Source: Anaerolineae bacterium (GTDB lineage Bacteria > Chloroflexota > Anaerolineae > Anaerolineales > UBA11579). From it: 64,000 bases of DNA. Made by a program: the position numbers and the translations under genes. Below, in pieces: positions 43,696 through 51,679 of this stretch. Below the pieces are notes generated by a model. That model was not told the DNA's origin. It was given only the letters and a program-made list of their open reading frames with translations, and made no database searches. The DNA lies in NCBI GenBank assembly GCA_004297445.1, contig SCUK01000051.1, positions 38,930-102,929 on the forward strand, read 5' to 3'. Position 1 is the stretch's first letter, and each line of letters starts with the position of its first letter.

Positions 43696-43713
43696 GCCTC
43701 CGGGTCAGGAGGC
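43696..43713 (-). promoter_or_regulatory. Hairpin that could hide the ribosome site of the FAD oxidoreductase gene
   Basis: On the minus strand GCCTCC-TGACCC-GGAGGC precedes the ATG by 9 bases; the second arm contains the Shine-Dalgarno GGAGG. Confidence 0.45.
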
Positions 43714-43784
43714 TGCGGGATGGGGCGACTCTAACACAGGAAGCGCGGACGGACAATCGAGGGAAGAGGCTTCTGCCGCAAGAA

Positions 43785-43817
43785 AAAGCGCCCGGCCTTA
43801 TGCGGGTCGGGCGCTTT
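43785..43817 (-). terminator. Terminator after the acidic protein gene
   Basis: AAAGCGCCCG (43785-43794) and CGGGCGCTTT (43808-43817); read on the minus strand the stem is followed by TTTTTCT. Confidence 0.8.
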
Positions 43818-43834
43818 GGTAATCAGCAATCTGG

Positions 43835-44245
43835 TCAGGGCACGTCGGGCAGGTCGTAGTCGTCGAAATCTTCGGGGTCGGACTCGCCATCATCGTCCAG
43901 GTCTTCGCTGTCTTCCAGATAGCTGAACTCGACCTGGATGTCGTCTTCCGGCAGGCGCACCCAGAGAGTGAGAAGGTCGCCGCTGTCGGTCTGGCTGGTG
44001 CGGGCGGCCACGATGGGCGCTTCGAGCTTAAGGCCTTCGGGGGACTTGTATTCGAGTTGAATCGGCTCGCGATGGCGCCAGGCGCGGTGGCAGCGTTCCA
44101 CCAGCTCCGCGCCGTTGAAGGTGCGCAACTGGGTGACGACCACCTTGCCGAGCGTGGGTGTCTCGTGAATGCCTGTGGCCCACAGTTCGTGCACGGCGTC
44201 GAATGTTGGGGGCGGGCCTTCAATGATGGTGATCTTTTCGTCCAT
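43835..44245 (-). CDS. Hypothetical acidic-tailed protein
   Basis: 136 residues; GTGGAGAAACA precedes the ATG. A folded first ~110 residues (ITIIEGPPPTFDAVHELWAT, VVVTQLRTFNGAELVERCHR) alternates beta strands and a helix. The tail is very acidic (DSEDLDDDGESDPEDFDDYD) and probably unstructured. I do not recognise the family. Divergent from the EthD-like gene. A perfect-arm hairpin with C5/G5 arms (44314-44327) lies in the shared upstream region. Confidence 0.6.
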   Translation of the reverse strand: MDEKITIIEGPPPTFDAVHELWATGIHETPTLGKVVVTQLRTFNGAELVERCHRAWRHREPIQLEYKSPEGLKLEAPIVAARTSQTDSGDLLTLWVRLPEDDIQVEFSYLEDSEDLDDDGESDPEDFDDYDLPDVP

Positions 44246-44340
44246 TGTTTCTCCACACAGCGTCCCGGAAACCGGAACGCGGGAATCTTACCATGCTTTG
44301 ATTCCGGCACGCTCCCCCTTTCGGGGGAATTAATGAAAGA

Positions 44341-44368
44341 TTGATGCGCGCTTTGGGGCAGGTATAAT
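44341..44368 (+). promoter_or_regulatory. Promoter for the EthD-like gene
   Basis: TTGATG (44341-44346), 16 bases, TATAAT (44363-44368), then 10 bases to ATG 44379. The transcript would have almost no leader. Confidence 0.65.
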
Positions 44369-44378
44369 GCGGCCTGCC

Positions 44379-44720
44379 ATGTACAAACTCGTCATCCTGA
44401 TTGAACCACCCGACGACGCCGACAAACTGGACGCCGAATGGCCCGCCTTCCTGAAACAGTGCGAGCAAATGCCCGGCCTGCGGCGCGAAACCACCAGCCG
44501 CGTGGACCGGCTGCTGCACGGCCGCTACCATCTGGGCATCATCCACGAATTGTTTTTTGACTCGATGGACGCGCTGAAACAGGCGATGAACTCGGACGTC
44601 GGGCAGGAAACCGGCCGGGTGCTGCAGCGCATCACCGACGGCAAATTCAGCCTGCTAATGGCCGACCACCTGGAAGATCAGCTGAGTAACATTCGCGTCG
44701 CGCCGCATTTCGATGACTGA
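44379..44720 (+). CDS. EthD-like dimeric alpha/beta-barrel protein
   Basis: 113 residues from ATG 44379, directly behind a TATAAT box, in preference to a GTG-type start further upstream. MYKLVILIEPPDDADKLDAE, PGLRRETTSRVDRLLHG and YHLGIIHELFFDSMDALKQA are typical of EthD/ABM-like barrels, small domains that bind or break down hydrophobic ligands. No catalytic residue is certain. Its end overlaps the YbaK-type gene by 8 bases. Confidence 0.65.
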   Translation: MYKLVILIEPPDDADKLDAEWPAFLKQCEQMPGLRRETTSRVDRLLHGRYHLGIIHELFFDSMDALKQAMNSDVGQETGRVLQRITDGKFSLLMADHLEDQLSNIRVAPHFDD

Positions 44721-45210
44721 CCCGCTCACTCCCGCCGACCTGGCGGCGTTCATGCAGGCGCGCGGCATCCCCGGCGAAATCCTGCACCTGGATGTGCCCA
44801 CGCCAACCGTGGAGACCGCGGCGGCCGCGCTGGGCTGTTCGCCGGAACAAATCGTCAAGTCCATCCTGTTCCTGGTGCGCGGCGAGCCGCGCCTGGCCGT
44901 CACCTGCGGACGGCAGCACGTGGAAAAGCGCGCCCTGGCGGCGCAGGCAGGCGTGGGACGCAAACAGGTTAGCCTGGCAGATGGCGACACGGTGCTGGCC
45001 GTGGCCGGCTACCCGGTGGGGGCCATGCCGCCCTTTGGGCACCGCCAGCCGCTGCCCACCCTGCTGGACCCAAGCGTGCTTGCGCATGCTGTGGTGTACG
45101 CCGGCGGCGGTTCGGATTCCGCACTGCTCAAGATAACCTCGCAAACGATTCGGGACGTGTCGGCGGCGACTGTGCTGGCGCTGCACGCTCTCCCACAGGA
45201 CGGCGAATGA
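44713..45210 (+). CDS. YbaK/EbsC-family aminoacyl-tRNA deacylase
   Basis: 165 residues; ATG inside the previous gene. The fold start is FMQARGIPGEILHLDVPTPT and the active-site lysine is in EQIVKSILFLVRG (about residue 49), with later PVGAMPPFGHRQPLPTLLDP, the G-x-x-x-P-x-G loop of the family. It frees mischarged Cys- or Ala-tRNA(Pro) or similar aminoacyl-tRNAs. Ends in an ATGA overlap with the LytM-like gene. Confidence 0.82.
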   Translation: MTDPLTPADLAAFMQARGIPGEILHLDVPTPTVETAAAALGCSPEQIVKSILFLVRGEPRLAVTCGRQHVEKRALAAQAGVGRKQVSLADGDTVLAVAGYPVGAMPPFGHRQPLPTLLDPSVLAHAVVYAGGGSDSALLKITSQTIRDVSAATVLALHALPQDGE

Positions 45211-45992
45211 GCTTCAAACCGATTCCGCTCAAGCCGCACCCGAACCGCCGCAACCTGATTGTGGCGCTGCTGGCGCTGGCGATAGGCCTCGGCGCGCTGG
45301 GCGCGTATGGATATTGGCGGCTGGGACGCAGCCGGTCGGCGCGCTGGTTGTTGTTTGCTGATTACCACCGCAACCCGGACAAGTATGCGGACGTGGTGCT
45401 GAAACCCGGCGCGCGTTGCGGTGATGCGCCGTTCGCCTTCCCCATCGAAGGCGCTATCTTCGGCCTGTGGGACCAGAGCTACCGCATCGGGCACCACCAC
45501 GCCGGCCTGGATATCTTTCCCGGCACCGAGCCGGGCGTGACGCCCATCTACGCCGTCTACCCCGGGTACCTGACCCGCGAGGCGAACTGGGTGTCCACTG
45601 TCATTCTGCGCATCCCCAGCGACCCGCTGGTCCCCGGCCGGCAAATATGGACCTACTACACTCACATGGCCAGCGCCGACGGTCTGGAGTCCTTCGTCTC
45701 GGAGGCCTTCCCACCCGGCACGACTGAAGTTTTCGTGGAGGCCGGGACGCTGCTGGGCTATGTGGGCAATTATTCGGGCAACCCGGACAACCCCACCGGC
45801 CTGCACCTGCACATCTCGGTAGTGAAGGACGACGGACAAGGTTACTTCCTTAACGAATTGGACATCGAGAACACCTACGACCCTTCGCCGTATTTCAATC
45901 TCAATGTGAATGACAATTCCAACCCGGGTGAATTCCCGCGCTGCGAGAAGACCGTGACCTATGCCGACTGGAATCTGGAGGCAGGCGAATGA
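45207..45992 (+). CDS. Membrane-anchored LytM/M23-like peptidase
   Basis: 261 residues. One N-terminal membrane helix (LIVALLALAIGLGALGAYGY, about 17-36) puts the rest outside. Zinc ligands of M23 enzymes are visible: HHHAGLDIFPG (H-x-G-x-D) and GLHLHISVVKDDG (H-x-H), about 110 residues apart, which is longer than usual because of an insertion around PGRQIWTYYTHMAS. If active, it would cut peptidoglycan cross-links or glycine-rich peptides. Overlaps both neighbours by 4 bases. Confidence 0.68.
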   Translation: MSFKPIPLKPHPNRRNLIVALLALAIGLGALGAYGYWRLGRSRSARWLLFADYHRNPDKYADVVLKPGARCGDAPFAFPIEGAIFGLWDQSYRIGHHHAGLDIFPGTEPGVTPIYAVYPGYLTREANWVSTVILRIPSDPLVPGRQIWTYYTHMASADGLESFVSEAFPPGTTEVFVEAGTLLGYVGNYSGNPDNPTGLHLHISVVKDDGQGYFLNELDIENTYDPSPYFNLNVNDNSNPGEFPRCEKTVTYADWNLEAGE

Positions 45993-46600
45993 GGGTGGCG
46001 GGAAAAGTTGTACTCATCACCGGTGCAGGGCTGGGGCTGGGGCGCGCCCTGGCCAAAGCGCTGGCCGCGCAGGGCGCCATCATCGCCGCCAATGACCTGA
46101 CGCCCATCAACCTGGACGAGGTGGTGGCGGAGATACGGGCGGCCGGCGGGCAGGCGATCGCCTATGAGCACGACGTGAGCAAGAAACTGGACCTGCAAGG
46201 CCTGGTGATGGCGGTGCTGGACGACCACGAGCGCATTGACATCCTCATCAACCACGCCAGTGTGCAGCCCCACATGCCCCTGCTGGATATGGACGAGTGG
46301 GACTGGCGACGGGCGATGGATGTGATTCTGACCGGCACGTTTCTGACGACACAGTCCGTGGCGCGGGTGATGCGCGAGCAGGGCGGCGGAGTGATTCTCA
46401 ACATCGGCGCGGCGGATGGGGAAAACCGCAGCGGCCAGCGGGCGGCCTACCTGGCAGCCAAGGCCGGGGTGCTGGCGTTCAGCCGGGCCGCGGCCGACGA
46501 GCTGGCGCCCTATGGCATCCGGATGCTGGAGATGGAAACGCGGCGGGACGAGTTGGACGCCGGCGTGGCAGAAGCGCTGCGCCTGCTTGGCGCGGCATAG
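45989..46600 (+). CDS. Short-chain dehydrogenase-like protein (short, active-site Ser absent)
   Basis: 203 residues, about 45 fewer than typical SDRs. Cofactor motif VVLITGAGLGLGRALAKAL and N-A-G region DILINHASVQPHM are present, and YLAAK supplies Y-x-x-x-K, but the catalytic serine region reads ILNIGAADGENRSG where N-I-S-S is expected. The C-terminal substrate loop and last strand (usually ...VDGG) are missing; the end DELDAGVAEALRLLGAA stops early. It may bind a nucleotide without normal catalysis. Overlaps the previous stop by ATGA. Confidence 0.68.
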   Translation: MRVAGKVVLITGAGLGLGRALAKALAAQGAIIAANDLTPINLDEVVAEIRAAGGQAIAYEHDVSKKLDLQGLVMAVLDDHERIDILINHASVQPHMPLLDMDEWDWRRAMDVILTGTFLTTQSVARVMREQGGGVILNIGAADGENRSGQRAAYLAAKAGVLAFSRAAADELAPYGIRMLEMETRRDELDAGVAEALRLLGAA

Positions 46601-46619
46601 ACTTTCCACCCAAATAAAG

Positions 46620-46643
46620 AGAGCCGCGCGTCTGCGCGGCTCT
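46620..46643. terminator. Bidirectional terminator before the SlyD-like gene
   Basis: AGAGCCGCGC (46620-46629), loop GTCT, GCGCGGCTCT (46634-46643) followed by TTGTG, between convergent genes; AAAG before the left arm serves the other direction. Confidence 0.8.
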
Positions 46644-46669
46644 TTGTGTTCTAACGGAAGGCAAGCGGC

Positions 46670-47173
46670 TTAGTGGTGGTGGCCGCCTTCGCCGTGGACG
46701 TGTCCGTGAGTCAGTTCGTCGGACGTTGGGGCGCGCAGGCTGAGAATCTTTATGTCGAAATGTAGTTCGGCATCAGCCAGCGGGTGGTTGGTATCCAGCA
46801 CGATGGTCTTCTCGCGCACATCGGTGATGACGGCATGCACGATGTCGCCATCTTCATCGGTAACGTGCAGTTCAATGCCCTGCTCCAGCGGAATCTCTTC
46901 CGGGAACTGGTCGCGCGGCACTTCCATTACGGCTTCTTCGTCGTATTCGCCATAGCCATCTTTGGCGGCGACGACGACTTTCTTGCTGTCGCCGACCTTC
47001 ATGCCGGCAAGTTCGCGCTCGAGGCCGGGGATGATATTGCCATGCCCCTGCAGGAAAGACAGCGGCCCTTCGTCTTTGGAGGAGTCGATTTCTTCGCCCT
47101 CCACGGTGAGGGAGTACTCCATCGTTACCACAACATCATCAGCCACTGCGGCGGGCTGTTTTTCTGCGCTCAT
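46670..47173 (-). CDS. SlyD-like FKBP-type peptidyl-prolyl isomerase
   Basis: 167 residues. FKBP part: VVVTMEYSLTVEGEEIDSSK, LSFLQGHGNIIPGLERELAG; then the insert-in-flap domain of SlyD (VPRDQFPEEIPLEQGIELHV) and back (ADAELHFDIKILSLRAP). The tail is rich in histidine (THGHVHGEGGHHH) and should bind nickel or similar metals. It speeds folding of proline-containing proteins and can act as a metallochaperone. A TATAAT (47210-47215 on the minus strand) and AAGGAAAAC ribosome site lie upstream. Confidence 0.88.
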   Translation of the reverse strand: MSAEKQPAAVADDVVVTMEYSLTVEGEEIDSSKDEGPLSFLQGHGNIIPGLERELAGMKVGDSKKVVVAAKDGYGEYDEEAVMEVPRDQFPEEIPLEQGIELHVTDEDGDIVHAVITDVREKTIVLDTNHPLADAELHFDIKILSLRAPTSDELTHGHVHGEGGHHH

Positions 47174-47394
47174 TTTGTTTTCCTTTCAGTAGACGAATTA
47201 AATCGGCGGATTATATCATGCGGGAGTACACCATTAACTATCGGTGTGAGTATTCGGAAGAAGAGTGAGAAACGTTCTGGACAACGGTTTTCTTCCAGTT
47301 CTAAATTAATCACCCGGTAATGTAAGGGCGAAGCAAACGAGCCGGCATATGCGCCGGCCCGTTCACAAAGGAGGGGAATGCGAAATGTGTCTTC

Positions 47395-49074
47395 TTAGTC
47401 CTGCTCGGCCTGGCGCAGTAAATTCTTCACGCTCACGTCCATCAGGCCGCCCTTGGCAAGGTTGCGCACCATCTGGACCGTCACACCGGCCTCGGCCAGT
47501 TCTGCCAGCTGGCCCGGCTTGATTTCCTTCAATCCGGCTTCCATCAGCGCCCGCACGAGCTCGATCGTCACGCCGGCCTCGGCCAATTCTGTCAACTGAT
47601 CCGTCTTGATTTCCTTTAACCCGGCTTCCATCAACACCCGCACAAGTTCGCCGGACACTCCGGCATAATCAAGGTCGTAGTAGTCATCGGCGCTCAGCGA
47701 GGGCAAACCGGCATTGGAGAGTTCCTGTACATACTTGATCGAAACACCATTGTCACGGAATTCCACAACGTCGTCGAGATTGAGGTGACCCAATCCGGCA
47801 TCGCGCAGGCCGCGCAGGAAGCCGGGCGTTACGCCGCTGTTGCGCAGGTCAACAATTGCGTCCAGGTCATTGATGACGTAACCCATCTCGCGCAGTTCAC
47901 GGATGTAGTTGACCGAAACGCCTTGATTGCGCATCTCGCTCAGCGTCTCGGCATCCAGATCCGTGAAGCCCAGTTGGGTCAGTTCAGCGATGAACTCCGG
48001 CGAGACGTTGTGAATGCGCATCTGGACGATTTCATCCACATCCAGATCGCCAAGCGAGGCGCGTATGGTGTTGACGTATTCGGCATTGACATTGTGGATA
48101 CGCAGTTGGACGATTTCATCCACATCCAGGTCGGTGAGGCCGGCGTCGCGGAAGGATTTGACGTACTCCGGCTGGGCGTTGTGAATGCGCAGTTGGACCA
48201 GGTCCTCCACATCCAGGTCGGTGAGGCCGGCGTCGCGGAACGCCTTGACGTATTCGGGCTGGGCGTTGTGGATGCGCAGTTGGACGAGGTCATCCACGTC
48301 CAGATCGGTGAGGCCAGCGTCGCGGGCGGCCTGCACATATTCAGGCTGCACGTTGTGAATACGGAGTTGGACGATGTCGTCCACATCCAGGTCAGTCAGG
48401 CCGGCATCCCAGAAGGCTTTGACGTAGTCCGGCTGCGCGCCGTGGGTGCGCAGTTGGACAATGTCATCAGCGGACAGGTCGGTGAGGCCGGCATCTTTCA
48501 CCTCGCGAATGTAGTCCGGGCTGACGTTGTGAATCTTGAACTGGACGATCTCGTCCACGTCGGCGCGCTTGCCCAGGAGTTCACGCATTTGCAGGGCATA
48601 ATCCGCCGAGACGCCATGAATGCGCAACTGGATAAACTCGTCCATGTCCACATGCTTCCAACCGGCCTGGCTGAAACTCCGGATGAACCCGGGGGTGATG
48701 TCGTGGATGCGGCACTGCACCAGTTCGTCGATGTCCAGGTTGCGGAAGCCGAGGTCACTGAAGGCCTTGACGAACTCCGGCGAGACGCCATGCAACTGCA
48801 TCTCGTGGTATTCGTGCATGGTGATGTCGTGGAAGCCCAGGCCGCGCATCTGGCCCAGGAACTCGACTTCGTTGCCATCCAGTCGGCGTTGGCTGTGGCG
48901 GCCGCGGCGGCCGGAATTGCCGGTCTCGCGGGGCTGGCTGGCTTCCAGCGCTTCAAGGAGTTGCTCGCCATCCTCCGCAGTGATCTTGCCAGCGGCAACC
49001 ATCTGCAGAATCAAGCTGCGCTCTTCTTTCAAACTGGAGGCGGGGTTTACGTAGACTGCATCTTCAGGGGTCAT
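47395..49074 (-). CDS. Large 29-residue-repeat protein with SHOCT-like N-terminus
   Basis: 559 residues; AGGAGAAAATCCC precedes the ATG. Residues 14-46 (EERSLILQMVAAGKITAEDG, then EQLLEALEA) resemble the SHOCT/DUF2089-tail helix-turn motif. From about residue 72 to the end there are about 17 copies of a ~29-residue unit with the consensus core LDVDDIVQLRIHNVQPEYV then AFRDAGLTD, each a helix-loop-helix. The central copies are nearly identical at DNA level with an 87-base period (for example 48131 and 48218), suggesting recent tandem duplication. Related repeats occur at the ends of some BlaR1/M56-like proteins; function unknown. A solenoid binding scaffold is plausible. No signal peptide. Confidence 0.72.
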   Translation of the reverse strand: MTPEDAVYVNPASSLKEERSLILQMVAAGKITAEDGEQLLEALEASQPRETGNSGRRGRHSQRRLDGNEVEFLGQMRGLGFHDITMHEYHEMQLHGVSPEFVKAFSDLGFRNLDIDELVQCRIHDITPGFIRSFSQAGWKHVDMDEFIQLRIHGVSADYALQMRELLGKRADVDEIVQFKIHNVSPDYIREVKDAGLTDLSADDIVQLRTHGAQPDYVKAFWDAGLTDLDVDDIVQLRIHNVQPEYVQAARDAGLTDLDVDDLVQLRIHNAQPEYVKAFRDAGLTDLDVEDLVQLRIHNAQPEYVKSFRDAGLTDLDVDEIVQLRIHNVNAEYVNTIRASLGDLDVDEIVQMRIHNVSPEFIAELTQLGFTDLDAETLSEMRNQGVSVNYIRELREMGYVINDLDAIVDLRNSGVTPGFLRGLRDAGLGHLNLDDVVEFRDNGVSIKYVQELSNAGLPSLSADDYYDLDYAGVSGELVRVLMEAGLKEIKTDQLTELAEAGVTIELVRALMEAGLKEIKPGQLAELAEAGVTVQMVRNLAKGGLMDVSVKNLLRQAEQD

Positions 49075-49101
49075 GGGATTTTCTCCTGGTGAACTAAGAA
49101 T

Positions 49102-49314
49102 TCAGGCTGCCTGCTGGATGGCACTGGTGATTAGCTCGTACAGCTCATCACAGGACATCCCACGGGCGCCGTTATCGGCGATGTAGATTTGCACGGCGTC
49201 TTCATGGTCCGGCAGGCGTTTGATGGCCTCCATCAGCTTTTCGGCATCGGTCACCTTGAAACCGTTTACGCCTTGCGATTCAAACAACAACGTGCGCTCT
49301 TCCTTTATGAACAT
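49102..49314 (-). CDS. Small hypothetical protein in the repeat-protein operon
   Basis: 70 residues with AGGAGAAGACCGCC before its ATG. FIKEERTLLFESQGVNGFKV, LMEAIKRLPDHEDAVQIYIA and CDELYELITSAIQQAA suggest a compact alpha/beta fold. Family not recognised. It is between the DUF2089 gene and the repeat-protein gene, with gaps of 27 bases each side, and so is likely to be a real operon member. Confidence 0.6.
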   Translation of the reverse strand: MFIKEERTLLFESQGVNGFKVTDAEKLMEAIKRLPDHEDAVQIYIADNGARGMSCDELYELITSAIQQAA

Positions 49315-49341
49315 GGCGGTCTTCTCCTTGTGTTTGTCCGG

Positions 49342-49719
49342 CTATTCGCCCAGTTCCTTCAACAATCGGGTGGCTTCGGCGACATCAATGTCGCCCTTGC
49401 TCAAGCGCGCCAGGATGTCCTTGCGGCTGGCGGCGGCGGCTTCCTCATCCGGCGGCAGGTCGAAGCCCATGCGGCCGATGACTTTGTCCAGCCGGTTGCG
49501 GATCGTCCAGTACGACTCGCTCATCTCGCGCTCCATTTCCTTTACGTTACCGCGGTTGCGGATAAAGGCCTCGAGAAAGGCGAGGTCGGCTTCCACCAGG
49601 CGGCTGAAGGCCGAAAGCGGGTAATGGCCCACGATGGCGGTTTCACAATTGGTGCAACTCAACTGGGTGACGACCATCTCAGAGTTACAGGCGGGGCAGT
49701 TGGCTGGCATTTGGGACAT
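49342..49719 (-). CDS. DUF2089-domain protein
   Basis: 125 residues; AGGAGAACACTGC before the ATG. N-terminal zinc ribbon CPACNSEM ... CTNCETAI (about residues 8-27), followed by a helical segment (FSRLVEADLAFLEAFIRNRG, NVKEMEREMSESYWTIRNRL) of the helix-turn-helix type seen in DUF2089 proteins, and a tail ASRKDILARLSKGDIDVAEA then TRLLKELGE. The family is believed to regulate transcription of its own operon. It is first in a minus-strand operon with a strong promoter at 49743-49771. Confidence 0.8.
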   Translation of the reverse strand: MSQMPANCPACNSEMVVTQLSCTNCETAIVGHYPLSAFSRLVEADLAFLEAFIRNRGNVKEMEREMSESYWTIRNRLDKVIGRMGFDLPPDEEAAAASRKDILARLSKGDIDVAEATRLLKELGE

Positions 49720-49742
49720 GCAGTGTTCTCCTGAATGGCTCG

Positions 49743-49771
49743 AATCTATCAGAATTTGGTGGTTAAGTCAA
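49743..49771 (-). promoter_or_regulatory. Sigma-70 promoter of the DUF2089 operon
   Basis: On the minus strand TTGACT (49766-49771), 17 bases, TAGATT (49743-49748), with an A/T-rich upstream region. The 294-base gap up to 50014 holds this promoter and no clear gene; a short reading frame at 49735-49977 lacks a ribosome site. Confidence 0.75.
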
Positions 49772-50013
49772 TATATTTGGCAGTTTGTTTAATTATTTTG
49801 GTATTCTGCCTACTGAAATTCGGCCGTTTCGGCCAGAATCAGGGTGATTCCGGAGATTTGTGCGTTATTCCCTCCCCAAACGGGCAGGATTGCCGCCTAG
49901 CCGAACACCTGATGCGCCCAAAGCGACTCTGCCCTATCCTTGAAACATCCCAAACCGTTAACGGGTTTCCAACCTGACCCTGATACGATAAACGAACCTT
50001 TAAGGAGCAACAA

Positions 50014-51030
50014 ATGAGCGTTTTCAAAGATCTATCCAATGCAATGGCGGAGGCTGTCGAAACCGCCGGCAAGGCCACCGTGCTGGTCAATGGCCGGCAG
50101 CGCATGCCAGCCAGCGGCATCGCCTATGCCAGGGACTACGTCCTCACCGCCAACCATGTAGTGGAGCGCGACGAGGACATCCGTGTGACCCTGCCGGACG
50201 GCATGGAAGCGGCGGCCAGCATTGCCGGGCGCGACCCCGGCAGCGACCTGGCTTTGCTGAAGCTGGAAAAGGGCGGGCTGACGCCTGCTGAAACCGGTGC
50301 GGCGGCGCGCGTGGGCCAGATGGTGCTGGCGCTGGGCCGCCCGAGCGGTGAAGGCGTGCAGGCCAGCCTGGGCGTGGTGAGCGCCCTCCACGGCCCGGCG
50401 CGCACGGCGCGCGGCGGCATGCTGGAGCAATTCATCCGCACCGATGCCATCCCCTACCCCGGCTTTTCGGGCGGTCCGCTGGTGGACGCCGAAGGCAAGG
50501 TCGTGGGCATCAACACTTCCGGGCTGGGCGGCGGCAACTCCATCGCCATCCCGGCGGCGCTGGCGTGGAAAGTGGCCGCCGAGCTCAAGGAACATGGCAG
50601 CGTGAAGCGCGGCTACATCGGCGTGCGCAGCCAGCTGGTGGACCTGCCCAACGCCGCAAAGAAAACTCTTGGCCGCGAACAGGCACAGGGCCTGCTGGTG
50701 ATGGGCATGGAAGACGGCAGCCCGGCCGAGACTGCCGGCCTGATGATTGGCGACATCCTTATCGGCTTCAACGGCCAGCCGGTGCATGACCATGAAGACC
50801 TGCTGGCGGCACTGACTGGCGCGGTGGTCGGCAAGGCCACGCCGCTGGAAATCCTGCGCGGCGGCAAAGTGGAGACCGTGCAAATCACGGCCGCCGAGCG
50901 CAAAGAAGAAGCGCCGCGCCGCGAACACCGCCGCCACGCGATGTGGGAAGGCCGCATGCCGCGCGGCTTTGGCCGCCGGTTCGGACGGCACATGCCGCGC
51001 CACTTTGGGCCGCGCAACAACGATGAGTAA
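50014..51030 (+). CDS. HtrA-like S1C serine protease with PDZ domain, no signal peptide
   Basis: 338 residues; TTTAAGGAGCAAC precedes the ATG. Chymotrypsin-like part: His in YVLTANHVVERDED, Asp in AGRDPGSDLALLKLEKGG, Ser in PYPGFSGGPLVDAEG (G-F-S-G-G where G-N-S-G-G is usual). A PDZ domain follows (RGYIGVRSQLVDLPN, GSPAETAGLMIGDILIGFNG). The tail is basic and rich in His/Arg (RRFGRHMPRHFGPR). No signal sequence or anchor, so it would be cytoplasmic, unlike classic DegP. Overlaps the next protease by 8 bases. Confidence 0.83.
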   Translation: MSVFKDLSNAMAEAVETAGKATVLVNGRQRMPASGIAYARDYVLTANHVVERDEDIRVTLPDGMEAAASIAGRDPGSDLALLKLEKGGLTPAETGAAARVGQMVLALGRPSGEGVQASLGVVSALHGPARTARGGMLEQFIRTDAIPYPGFSGGPLVDAEGKVVGINTSGLGGGNSIAIPAALAWKVAAELKEHGSVKRGYIGVRSQLVDLPNAAKKTLGREQAQGLLVMGMEDGSPAETAGLMIGDILIGFNGQPVHDHEDLLAALTGAVVGKATPLEILRGGKVETVQITAAERKEEAPRREHRRHAMWEGRMPRGFGRRFGRHMPRHFGPRNNDE

Positions 51031-51667
51031 ACTGAAAGGTACGTTGAGCGCCGCCGCCGCCGAAGTGGCCGCCCGCCTGACCGCCAGCCTGGCGCTGGTG
51101 GAGGGCCGCCGCATGGGAGCCGGGGCGGGCGTGGTGTGGCGGGAAGACGGTCTGGTGCTGACCAATAACCACGTCATCAGTTCACGGCGCGACCATGCCC
51201 GGGTGACGCTGGCCGATGACCGGCAGTTCGACGCCCGCGTGCTGGCACGCGACGCGGAAGTGGACCTGGCGTTGTTGGAGATTGAAGGCGGCGGGGAATT
51301 CCCCGCCGCCCGCATCGGCGACAGCCGCGCCCTGCGAGTGGGCGAACTGGTGTTCGCCATCGGCCATCCGTGGGGGCTGCGCAACACTGTGACGGGTGGC
51401 ATCATCAGCCACCTGACCACCGCGCACACCGAAGGGCCGCGCAAAGAGTTCTCCGTCATCCGCACGGATGCGCGGCTGGCGCCGGGCAACTCCGGCGGGC
51501 CGCTGGTGAACGCCGCGGGCGAAGTGGTTGGGCTGAACGCCATGATCTTGGGCGGCGACCAGGGTATTGCCATCCCCAGTGCAGTGGCGCAGGAATTCAT
51601 CGCCGCGGCGGGAGTTCAAGAAACGACGGCTGAAGAACCGACACGGGTACATGCGGAATGGCTTTGA
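51023..51667 (+). CDS. S1C serine protease without PDZ domain
   Basis: 214 residues from ATG 51023. Complete triad: LVLTNNHVISSRRDHARV (His), EVDLALLEIEGG (Asp) and RLAPGNSGGPLVNAAGE (Ser, in G-N-S-G-G). It ends after the second barrel with no PDZ, and there is no signal peptide. With the previous gene and a LuxR-type regulator gene downstream, it forms a small operon, perhaps for cytoplasmic stress proteolysis. The pair may form mixed oligomers. Confidence 0.83.
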   Translation: MSKLKGTLSAAAAEVAARLTASLALVEGRRMGAGAGVVWREDGLVLTNNHVISSRRDHARVTLADDRQFDARVLARDAEVDLALLEIEGGGEFPAARIGDSRALRVGELVFAIGHPWGLRNTVTGGIISHLTTAHTEGPRKEFSVIRTDARLAPGNSGGPLVNAAGEVVGLNAMILGGDQGIAIPSAVAQEFIAAAGVQETTAEEPTRVHAEWL

Positions 51668-51679
51668 GGTTGTTGCAGA

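Noticed and set aside
47850..48560. CRISPR-like direct repeats at 87-base period
   Set aside because: They are in-frame protein repeats with gradual drift, no spacers, and no cas genes nearby.
47785..49092. 435-residue frame antisense to the repeat protein
   Set aside because: It mirrors the 87-base repeats; the minus-strand frame has the ribosome site, promoter and sensible composition.
49735..49977. Possible 80-residue membrane peptide gene
   Set aside because: No ribosome site, overlaps the DUF2089 promoter, and the C-terminal half has no membrane or domain character.
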